The translations under genes and the position numbers were made by a program. From Rhea pennata (taxonomy: Eukaryota; Chordata; Aves; Rheiformes; Rheidae): a stretch of 64,000 nt of DNA. Shown here one piece after another: positions 24,701 through 36,700 of the stretch (position 1 is the stretch's first letter; every line of letters begins with the position of its first letter). The notes under the pieces are model-generated. The model searched no databases. It was not told where the DNA came from and worked only from the letters and a program-made list of their open reading frames with translations. The stretch lies in NCBI RefSeq assembly GCF_028389875.1, contig NC_084669.1, positions 8,145,501 to 8,209,500 on the forward strand, in the 5' to 3' direction.

Positions 24701-27700
24701 CAAATTTTATACTGAGCTCTGCTCACTAACTGTAGTGGATTTCTGTAGCTGAGTGAGATATTTGTTTGTATAGAATTCATTGTTACTTTAGAAATGAGCA
24801 TTATTTACATCACCCAAAATGAGCACTTACGAGAGTATGGAGGGAGGGGCCCTGTATTTAAAAAAACCTTTTGCTGTTCTTTCTCAGTTTTATGTGAAAA
24901 CTTATCAGCATAATGACCCATCAGTGGGCATCCTTCCTCGGGACATGGGAAGCAGGCTCCCTGGAGGAATAAAAAGCTGTTACAAAAGGCTATCTATTTT
25001 AATACCAATTCTAAAGTATCAAAAATTAGGGTATATTTCAGCTATTTTTCCCAGCTAAAATGTATCTTTTTGAAAAGGTACCTGTTTCTGAGTTCAGGTC
25101 ATATATTCAATATTTCTTGGCGTAGTGGAAAAAGGAGCTGAGATAGTCAGTCTGTTTAATTCAGGAAGTTGAAAATCAGAAAAATCATGTTGAAAACCTA
25201 ACTCAGTTCCTTAAACCCTGATGTGTACTGTGCATTACTTCCTATTCTGTAAAATACAGATAGTATATTTCTCTTTCATGGGGCCCATTGAAAGGTTAAG
25301 TTTGTTAATTTTTATAGGGTGCGTAACCATGTTAAGTTTAGGAATATTTAAGCTTGTAGCCTCATATTGGAATATGTTTTGTCTCCTATTTAGCCTTTAT
25401 ACCCATGCGGAATTTCAAAGAAATTAATCTAACTGTAGATTGAACATTGGGATCAAGACCTTGATGTCCATTAGAAAAAGAAAAGGAATGTGTAAATCTT
25501 CAGAGCAAGTGATTTTTTTTTTCAGTTAAAAAAAACAGCCTTAATTTTCAGATTTTTGAATTTTGATATTTGGGAGGTACTGTTTTAAGAAGTGATATTT
25601 GTGGATCTTTGGCTGTTTGGGCACTAGATGAATAAAAGGCTAAATGATCGTCATCACTTATTTATTCTGCAACTGACAAAATCTTTTTCCTCTCAAAAGT
25701 AAATTGCACAGAGTTCTGGTTTTAATTCAAGTCCTGAGTTACATCAAACTTTCGAGGTATGTTGCAGCATTGCTGCAAGGAATAACAACATTTCAAAAGT
25801 GTTGTAATCATTCCTTTTGAAAGTAGTTGGAAATGAATCTCAAGTATTTCCTCCTTGTCTAGTCTCCAATTGCATTGCCAGAATCTGTCTACTAAAAGCC
25901 CAGTTACATCAGGCAAGAAATACCAGGAAGTTGAATTGTCTGCTTTCTTGTGATACCTAGGGGTTTTGTGCATGTAAACACTGCTGTGCTATATAAATAT
26001 TTGTCTTCCCTCATCTAAATACTGTGGTTTTTTATTGTTTGTACAAATGTTTAAACACTTATGAAATCCAGAGACTGTGCTCTGTGACAGCTCTTGATGT
26101 TCCACAAGGGTTATCAGGCACTGGTTTAAATGGTCTTCCTTTAGCCAGGGTGTCCCTTACTGCTGACCTACGCAAAATGTGAGCCCAGCCATTGTCTCAT
26201 ATTCACCTCTTAACTCTTCATCTCCCTCTTTATACCTCCTTTTAGTGTGTATACTTGCTGTCCTCAGGTTCTCCTCGATTTTCTTTTGGTTTTGTTGCAT
26301 TTCTTTTTTGCCCTGTGCTGGGCTATGATCTGGATAAGGATAGTGAGTGGGTCTGCATAGCCATCGCATGACCTGGAGTGTAGAAACTATCCCAGGATGT
26401 TTTAATTGAAAAGTGCTATAACCTTCTTAGAGCCCCTCAGCTAAATATGCACCTGATACTTACTGATACAAAATCTTGGTATGTTTCACACTGATACCCA
26501 ACAAATCCATTTGGAATGATAATACTTTCAGCATAATACTGGAGACTTCTTTTATGTCCACATCCAAAAGACCTGTATTCTGGGGAACAGCCCAGGCAAG
26601 AAAGATTAAAGCTATATGTAGCCATAAAGTCCACCTTAAAAAAAAACATATGAGTCTTTTTTGCTCAAAGCATTTGTTTATACAGTGAAGTCTCAGATTA
26701 AAAAAATAGTAAAATTAAAAAGACTTTTAAAGTGCAAACTATTTTTTTTATGGCAAAACGTATCCCTGCAGCTACATACACATTTTAGATGAGAGAAAGC
26801 TAGGCTCGGATCTGCCAAGTGTTTCACGGTGCTCATACAGAAGCTCAAAGGGTAGAGATGCAGAACTCATGCAGCTCCCAGTCCTAGTAAGTGTACTTCA
26901 CTGCTTTTAGTTTAGCATGAGAACAGAGAAGGACTTTGCAGAATTTCCCTTTGATATTTTAAAGACTGGAATAATTCATAGGTACAGCATTTGCAAAGCA
27001 TATAATAGTTGCCATGAAGTAGTTGTCATTTGCTTAGCATTATTACAACATGGTATTTTGTAAAACCATAATTTCCACTCATTTCTGGAATTCAAGATAA
27101 TCGTAGTAATTGTTGTAACTTCAGTGGCTTTCACTGTTTTTAAGCTGTAGAAAATCTACAGTCATTTGACATTGGTGATGTTGTGAAATGCTCTAAACAG
27201 CAAGATGTTTGGCAGTTTGTCCTTGATTTTGTCAGAATTATTTGAAACAAGTATATTTTCCTTTCAGAGTGAAATTTATAAGCACTCAGTGCTGGGAAGA
27301 AGAATGTGCTTTTGAGACTTTATTTACAGGTCCTTTGCTACAGCTATTGTCTTCAGTGTCTCTGAAGACTCTCTTTTATCAAAGCACAATGTACTGAAGT
27401 TAGACTGTGTAAAAATAGGCTGTTTTACTTCAGTGTGAAAAAGAAGCCTCATCCAATTAGAGTGAAGTCCTGGAGGCACTGAAGTAATTGTGAGCTGGCA
27501 GACTGTAGTGAAATCAGGATTTCATCCACTGTCAATATTTATGCATCTTAAAGTAAGACCTGGGTATACTTAAAGTAAGTGGGTATTGAACGGTTGATAT
27601 ATATTGCTCTTTACATAAGAACAAAAAAAAGTCTTTGAAAGATATTTTTGTCTCTGTTTCTTTAAAGTGATATGGATCGTCCTGGGTATGCTTACTTTAT

Positions 27701-30700
27701 AGTTCCTTCTTCTAATCCAACTGAGAAGGGTCTTTGCTTTTAACTTTAAAAATCTCAGCTTTCATGATTGGCTTACCTTGTACTAGTGCTAAAGTCACTT
27801 AACATCTATATAACAGTATCATAATCCTCCTTTTCCTACCATATCAAAAGCCACAGGGAGAAGTTACTAAGTAGTATTTCTAAAGCACTTTATACATAAA
27901 AGCATAAATATTATCAGACAGAAGAAATATGCACAAAGTAAGGTTTAAAAGAGAGGCAGGAGTTAAGGTTGTTACTACTTTTAGGAACTGCATGAACACT
28001 CCCCTCCATCTGCCCCTGTTCACTAGAGTCTGCTTTGTTATTAAGTTCCCAAATCACTTCTAAAATTAGCAAAGGAAAAGACAGGTCATTTTTGAAAGCT
28101 AGCTACTTAACTATAGATAGAAATTTCAAAACATTTAACTATGAATAACAGACATTTCTGTAGGTTAGGACCAGAAGACAGGATTTTGTGGATCTATTGT
28201 ACTGGATCCCATGAGAATTATAATTAATTGTTTGTCATTCTTTGAAGAATATGAGGAACTATCAGTGCGGTAGTCATTTTATTATATTCTATATTTTTGA
28301 CCTTGCGCTGTTCTCTTTGAGGACACTAAAGCTGTTGATGGCATGGATGAGTATGTCTAGCCCCAGTAACATTGGGACTGAGGTCTTCCTAGGGAAAAGG
28401 GAAATTCAGATTTAAAATTCTAATTTGGAGAATACACTTGAATGAAATTCTACCAGTCCTTCATGCATGGAATTCCCACTGAAATCAGTTAGTTAGCATA
28501 GTGGAAGACTCTCAAAAACAGGTTGTGATAAAGAAATCTGTATGTTTTAACTGAAGTTCTCATCTGTATACAAGGAAAGCAGAGGGTCTTTCACAGGCAG
28601 TATTTCATATTTGATCATTTCTCCTTACTCCAAATCTGTATATAAGGAAGATTTAGATCCAGCAAGCTTTATCTCCACCTAGTCTGTATTTTAAACTAAC
28701 TTGTAGGGAGGTGTTATTCCTTTAAAATATATTTACCTCTCATAAGATCATTGATATTCCGAGTTGCAGGAGGTGCACGAAGTTCCTTGCATCCTGGCAT
28801 TTTCTTCCCACCATTTGGGTAAAAATCCAGGTGACCACAAGGCCGAAGAATCCCTGGAGCTGAAATATGTAAAATGTTTCAAGGCTGATTACTTTCTGAA
28901 AGGCCATGGCAAAGTTCAGTGTAGATGTTGTTTCCCTATGCAAAACTTACCAAAGTCGAAAAACAGATGACCAGCATGAGTGTGAATTATATCAACAAAT
29001 TTTGCATCTGAAGGATCCAGCCTATCCATTGTTGATGTATGCTGGAAAAGAGGTCCAGCTGGATCCAAACCTAAATAAAATGGAGATGCAGCTGATTGTG
29101 TAAACAACATGGTATCTGTATCTCATCACATTTGATGTGCATACAGTGTATGTCATTGTATTTTCACTGATACTCCATGTATAAAATTCCATTTAGTGCT
29201 CCCAATGTAATGTTGATCTGGATGTATGAAAGACAGCAAAACATGCAGGATTTTAATAGAAGGTGGCTGGAGGCTTTGCAGCATATTAGAACACTGGTGA
29301 GAAAATGTTTGGCTTATTTTGGGGGAAAAGTGTCAGAAGAAGTGCAGGAAGGGTTGCACATTAGTGAAAGGTATGAAGCCTAGAATTTTCATTTGGTCAA
29401 AAATCTATTTTTAGTTGCAAAAAAGTTTGGTTGAAAATTTTAGTTATTCAGTGTCAGTCGGCTCTTCTTGAGACCAAATCACTAGCATTCAGATCCTGCT
29501 TCCCTAAATTATTTATTTCACTACACATAGCTCAGTCAAATGTGTATATAGCTCAAAGTGTATATAGCTCAGTCAAAGCAATGTACATGCAAATAGAAGA
29601 ACTGACTGTAGGAGAAAGGGAAGTAGAAAATACTGAGACGTTAAAAAAGTGATGCATGGACTTATTGTGATGCTGCATCTCTCTGTATAGCTATGGAGCT
29701 AATGACTGTCTTCTTTCTAAGGGTGTCCAGGGCTATTTATTGTCTTATCTTAACATATCAGATATATGTTTTAATTTTTAATTTCAGATTTCCAATCTTC
29801 TGAACTGCAGAAAAGTCATGATAGAGTAGATTTTAAAAGAAAAAAAATAGTAATAAGGTGCAAATGTTTATAAATCTTTTACTCCACATATAATACAGTG
29901 TTTTGCTCTTGTTCTTTAATATTACTGAAAAGCATAAGTAGTGTGCTCTCTGAGATATATTGTGACCTTCGCAAAGTGACCTATATTTAGCCACAGAAGG
30001 GACAATGAAGCTATTCTGACTCTGTTCCAGTCACTATTCATGGCCCTCAGAAAGGCTAAACATGTAAGATGTGTAGCATGTGGTGGGAAGTGGCTTCATT
30101 TATGTGTAGTCATTCATACCAGCCATATACTGCTACATAGGGCAACTCCTGCGCAGTGCAGTTTGTATTGTGGGTTTATTAGGCAGAAGTGGTTCTTCAG
30201 CTCCTTTACATTGGTTCCTCCTGCTATGAAAGTGTTAAGTTTTATCAGTTGAAATAGCTTCAGTACCTGTTATTCTTCCAATGCCAGGTTTCCTTCTCCC
30301 TGCCTCCCCTGCAACATGTGCTCCAAGACTATGGCCAATTAAATGAATCTTGGCAGGAGAGTAGCCATAGTCTTTCTGTGAAGATATATGGAAGGGAGGG
30401 GGAAGCATGTTAAATTGGTGATACAAGCCTGAGGCACTGTATCAAGGCCTCATGCTCTACTAGGTCATGACTGCTACCAAGTCCTGTGTATCCTGGTCTG
30501 AGCAGGTGAGCAGGTGATGGAGGGGAGAGAAACTTTCCTGACTGGAATGTTAATGCCATGGGAGGGGGGCTCTGTACCTATGTGTGGAAGTGGAGAAGTA
30601 GTTCACAGCTCTTCCCTTTCTATCTGATATTTTCCCTCCAGAAGGCAGTAACATCTGTCAAGAGTAGATCCTTATGCCTCAGCAAGATGGAAAAGGAATA

Positions 30701-33700
30701 AAAGTGAATCCCTGCATGTAGTTCCTCTAAATTGTACTGACCACAGGGCTACCGTAAGACATGGCGGTAGTAGTTTACATCAGTATCATTAAAATAGTAT
30801 TGTCCCCATCAGAGTGGAAACAGGTGAATTATCCTGCTACCTCTTCATACTGAGCCAATTTCCCTCAGTCCTGAGTCCTGAGCCTGGCTCTCTGGTCTTG
30901 ACAGTGGTCTATGCCAGAAAAGTTTTCAGATTTTGTCTGTGGTATACCCTCTGTGTAAATAAAGTTTCCATTATGCTAAGGAGAGTTGTTAATCTTTGCC
31001 TTCCACCATATAGGTAATGCAAAATGCAGAGGATTGTGAGTGCTGCTCGTGGTGCTGGGCTCAGCTGTGCTTCTGTGGGGGAAGCCTGACACCAGGCGGC
31101 CACAGGAGAATCGCTTCCCTCTGCCCTGCTCCAGCTTTAGCAGGAGGACTGTGTGTGAGACCCGCAGAGGGATGTTTTATTTCTACTAGCCCTCTTTGAC
31201 ATTCCTTTATTTGCCTTGCAGATTTTGTTAGATAGTCTCCAATCTGTTTTACCTTGTAAAAGCCCACTATGAGCAAAACTTTCAGAAACTATGACCTGTT
31301 AGCTTTTAGCGACCTGCTTATCTGTGGTCTGACACTGAGATAGGCACTTCAGTTCCTGCAGGATTAGGGACCTTTCCTAATGTTATCAGCTGTGTCATCT
31401 GACTATTTTGCACCAAGTGTAAAAGTGCCACCTTTGTATGTCCTTTGTCATACGGACTATACACCAGTGTTCGTGTCCCACAGATACTTTTACCTCAAGA
31501 AGGTTCACAAAATACGTCAGCTCAGCCCCCACAGTGCGGACGTTGTTAACTGCTTCAGTGTACAAACCACTGGAACCACTTGTCCAGTCAGTCAAGATGC
31601 AGTTCACATCTTCGACGTGAAACATGACCTGGTGGGTGTGAAAATGGGAAAAGAGAAGAAAACATGTGTGAATTACAACTGTTCTAGGTCATATACAAAT
31701 AATTCATTTTGCTAAAATAGAGGGTCTCACTTTAGTTATCACAGGTTTGATTTTTGTATCCCACCTGTGGAACTGACAAACTACTTCTGTCAGAATTCTC
31801 TTCTGAGCTCCACTCCTGCTCTCCTGCTCCCATCTCTGGACACAGATAATAGTCAGAAAGTCTGTTGAATAGGCTATTATGGAGTAGTCTATGGAGTAGT
31901 TATCTTTGTCAGTGAGGTTGAACCCAAGTGGTGAATAGTGGGGATAAACCGAGGATAGGTGTATATAACATGAACAGGAGTTGGCCAATGATCATTTCTA
32001 AAGGAAAATTACCCTGATTCTTTTTTTTAGTAGTGTGTTTTCCTAATAGTCTCCTAGAAACTCAAACCTTGCCATATACAACTGCTTTGTCTGTTTATGT
32101 GACTAGTAAAGATACATCTTTACTATATTTATTCCTACTAATACTGTAGAATCAACACAAGAAGGCAGAATGGAGGTAGTGGTTTGGACACTCATATTAA
32201 GACACACAATAGCTTGTTTCAGTTGTGTTTTCCAGCCCATATATCTTGGTTGACTTTAGGGAATCAAGTTTTAATCTCAGTACCACAGTTAGAAAAAGAG
32301 GATAGTACCTCCAACTTTTATTCGCCAACCTTTGTTCTCCAAAAATAATATGCTTGGGTCATCTGAAAGGATTCACAAATTTGTGTTAATGTGGTTGAAT
32401 TGTTCAGACCCCAAATACATACTTTCAAAATAAAATATTCCATTTAGCCACTTAGGGCAGGGTATATTTTGATTTTTCATTTTGAAACAATTTCAGTACT
32501 TCAATAGAAGTGTAACCAATCACCTAAAAAAAATTGTTTTTATTATATCAAATACCTTATTCAATCTGAAATGTTTAGTTTGACCTTTTCTTGAGTTGGA
32601 AAAGTGACTTTTGTCTTTATTTTTGTGAAGGAATTGAAAAAAATCAATTAATTATAGCTTTCACTGTGAAGATGAATTCAGCAAAGGGTAGTTAGCAGAA
32701 GGGTGAAGTACACTATACTTGTACCGAAGAACAGGATGGCAGTCATCTGAACTTGCTTCTGAGATTTTTTCCTTCTATATTCCCAGAATTAACAGGAAAA
32801 CAGAGGTGTAAATTTTAGGTGGGAATTATAAGCTGATTAAGGGAGATGGAAGGAGATCTGAAATTTCAAATGCAATTGGAATGATTGTTAAATTGTCACA
32901 CCATACCCTGCACATATCTGCTATCCAGGGTAAATCTGCTCCAGCAAGGTAGCCATGTATAATGAAGCGAGTTTTCCTGTGTATTTGAAAATTTGAAGCT
33001 TTGATAGTTGAAGGATTTGTAGCAGAAATCTTCTGTGTCAAAAAAAAAAAAAAAAACAAAAACAAAAACAATGTGAATGCTCTGTACTAGTGAATATTTT
33101 TATACAGGGACAGAGTATCCCAATAGTGGGAGCATAGTTCTGGACTCTGAAGAAATTTGTCTTGTTCCTGACTCTTAAGCTGTTTGACTGGGTGATATCA
33201 GTTAATCATTTCAACACATGATTCACTTCCTCTGTTTATTAATTGAACTGATGATTTTGGCATTCTTGGCACAATGCTTTGAGATTTGCTGATATGACAT
33301 ACCACATAATTATGAGGATTTATCAGAATTAGCCATAGAAATACAAAAATACTATCTACAGATTACTGTGCAGATGACTTTGAATTTTTCTTTTTCTTTT
33401 CCATTTTACTTTCTTTTAATTGTAGACAAGATGTTTATCTCTAAGCTTATTTATATTTATTCTTAAAGATAGTTCAAACAGCATGAAAAAACCACTAGAC
33501 TTATAAGATCAGAGACTCCGGTATTGTTGTTTCTATTGAGAGGGACTTTTGCTTTAAAAAGTTCTGAATACTTTCTTGTTTTAAAACTTAGGCTGTTATT
33601 TACTTTTTGTTATGGTTTGCTAAGCATAAAAAATTCAGTATGCCAAAAGGGAATGTAGTGTAATAATTAACACATATCTCACCTACTGTGGAAATTTGAT

Positions 33701-36700
33701 TAAAATTAAAAGACACAACAAACATCACAGGCTGCCTCAGTTAAAGATGTTCAGCTGATTATGACTTTTTCGGAGGTAACTCATAAAAAGGAGAAATCAT
33801 TTAAAATTGCCACTATTTCTGCCTGCCATTTATATATACAAAAAAACCTTTGAAGCCTTTTACATATATCGTAAGCAAACAACAACAAATCTCAAACCTC
33901 TTGTTTTCCTTATCATTACATTACTTTATTTTTCCTTGCTCTTTTTCCAAGTAAAACTCACACTCTCTGATGGGTTATTTCTGTCACCAGAGTAATCCAC
34001 AATGTTGTGGAATGTGCTATGAATGAGCTCAGTCCAGACACCTCCAGCTTCTCAAGGTCAGGTGTATATTTTGATGCAAACTTTTCCCAGTGCTTGCTGA
34101 TCTTTAAAGGAAAAGGCTGAGACACTGCTCATGTCTTTTGATATATTCTCATTTATTCCCACCTGCGCGGTGCTGCAAACTCCTTTCATCTACTCCTTTG
34201 TGCTCTGTTACAATCCATAGTTTCCTCTCACTACCACTAATTTGCAGGTGTTGCAGATACCCTCTCCCTTTTTCTTTTTCCTTCCATGTAGCTCCAGTCT
34301 GCTGTGTCTACACCACTTAAGCAGAGCTGGCTCTAGAGCTACACCCCAGTCGGCTTGCTGTGACTGCCTGATGCATCTCCATGAAGAGCTAGCTTGGCTC
34401 TGATCTCTTCAAGAGAAGCCTCCAGGCCCTCTCTATGCTGTACCTTACCATGGCTTTTTCTTTAGTTTCTAGTCTCCATTTTCTTTCAGTCCCACTCTTG
34501 AAAAAAAGTATTTAATATTTGTGTCTTTTCTTTCTCTATCCATCCCCCTTTCATTCTCTTTTTGAGTTATTATTTCCTTCCTTTTCCACATATGGTTTCA
34601 TTCTCTCCTGTGCTTTTTTCCTTAGGATCTGCTTTTCCTTTCTAAGCTTTCTTTAATTTTTCCTCCCATTATCCATTCCTTCTCTGTTGAACATTATTTC
34701 TCTTCTAATCTTCCTCCTTACTATCTTTCTGCTGTTAGGGCTAACTGTTTTCAGCACGCAAGCAGAGCTTCTGAGAGCAACGATATGTAGTTCAGAGGAC
34801 CTAGTGATCGTGTGTGTGAACTACAACCTTAAGTCTTGTGTTTTGGCCTGGAAATGTTTTTTAGGCTGGAGACATAGAAGAATCAAAACTGCTATCTTTC
34901 CTATTCAGTGTCTTCCCTGGCTCTAGCACTATAATCGTATAACTGAAATGGAATTTGAGCCATTTGCTTATGGAGAAGTGTATGAAATGTATCCAAAATA
35001 CCTCAGATGAATTAGAAGGCCATAATTAATATGTTGTAAATATACCTGGTCTGTAAGACAGCTGAAATGAAGAAAAGTGAGATAAAAGAAAATTGGCATG
35101 TACTGTTCATTGAGTGTATAAGATAGGCTTGAGGCCTTTTCTGAGACTTGTGAGAAAAAAAATCAAAGAAAAAAAACCAAGCTGTATTATTTCTTGAATG
35201 CATAGTGTACTGTCAGTGTTTAAAACAAAGCAGTTTCTTACTTGATATTTCATGATGTTGTCTCTAGTGTATAGCAGGAAATTGGTATTCACAGCTCCTA
35301 GAGAGCTAGGCAAGCCTGCCAGTAGTCTTTCTGGAGTCCCAGACCAAGGTGGATTATCTGTAAAGCATCCAAGCCTTTTGTAGCAGACTTGCTTTCCTGG
35401 GGAACACAGAGAAAAAAGTTAGTACTTTGGAAATTAATGTAGCTTAGGCTGCCCCAACTTTATAAGGAAATTTTAAATCAGTTGATTCAAATTAGAATGG
35501 CGCCTAAGTTCACTTTCTAAAGGGGTTCAGTTGGGCGTTTGTGGCTGCCCCCAATAATCCAAGTCAATGGAAAGGAAATGGAAACCAAACTATGAATGTA
35601 CAAGGCATGAGGTAGCATCCCACTGAATATAGCAGGGACCTGGAATTAAAGACTGCTGTTCCTGATGAACTGTAGAGGTCTGTTTGGTGAACAGAGCAGA
35701 ATGCAAGATTTATTTTGTAAAACATATTGTTAATGCAGCTGTTGGAAAAAGACAGTGAAGTCTTGGCCCTGTATGTATCCTGGGAACAAATCAGATTATT
35801 GCTGTTGGCTCAGAGAAGTCTTTCAAATTAGAGCTAATGTTTCTGGAGTTATCTAAATTGTTATTTCTCATGCAATAATTCATGAAGGAAAGAAAACACA
35901 GCATTAGAATATGTACCTGTGATGTCTCTACATCTTACATTAAACATTTCCCTTATCCTTTTATCATCATAAGATTTTAATAGAAGCAATAAAGTGGAAT
36001 TTTAGTGGAAGCCTAGAGACTATCGAAGTGTGGTCTGTGACTGACAGACTAGTTTCTCAGTTTCTACTGTGGCTTTAATACAACAGTGATGCAAGTATGG
36101 ATACTGCCATTAAAATGTCATCTTTACCTACCATTATAGCACTGTAGTTGTGAAACTCCTCATAATTTTTATTGCTATTAAAAAATACTGAAAACAATGA
36201 GAAAATGTTGTAATCAAGTGGTCATTTTTAATGCAACTAATCATGGCTTACCTTATTCATAACTCTATAAAAAGGCAGGGGTAGTGTGATATACACTAGA
36301 AACACATTTAGGCCAAGGGAGATTTTTAGGCATTATTTTAGGCATATTTTCGGCATTATGGAGCTTTAGTTTAAAACTACACAAGTGATTCAATTATTTT
36401 CAAAGGGCATTTCCACTGATGCCAGCGAACTTTGGGATTGTGTTTGTTTCCCTGTGTTGTCTCTGTGTGTCTGTCTCTGTTGATCTCTTCTTTCCTATCT
36501 ACGAAGCCAGGATCGCTTTCTTATTCTCTGTGTAGCGCTGTGAAGAACAAGTGCCTAGTCTGGCACTACAAAAGTTGTACCTATATTTTTAGTATCAATA
36601 GCTAATGTTTAGTAGCAATATTTATTTGGTGGGTAGGGAGAACAGTTCTGGGAGAATTTTACTGCCAATCCCTATATAGCAATACTTTGCTAGTTCCCAT

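Larger units (their letters stand above)
29071..31493 (-). other. Introns 4 and 5 of gene B
   Basis: Introns 30376-31493 and 29071-30266 flank exon 5. The first holds a locally GC-rich 170-bp patch (about 31020-31190) with no clear coding frame. The second holds a short nested repeat at 29527-29577. Confidence 0.7.
33033..35241 (-). other. Intron 2 of gene B
   Basis: 2209 bp. It contains the A17/T17 tract at the exon 3 acceptor, a MIR-like SINE relic (33165-33310) and a pyrimidine-rich stretch (about 34130-34690), listed separately. Confidence 0.75.

Noticed and set aside
28740..28943. Minus-strand ORF reading through gene B exon 7
   Set aside because: Wrong frame over the exon and runs into the intron; the phased exon 28737-28853 gives the [10 protein letters not shown] lipase motif instead.
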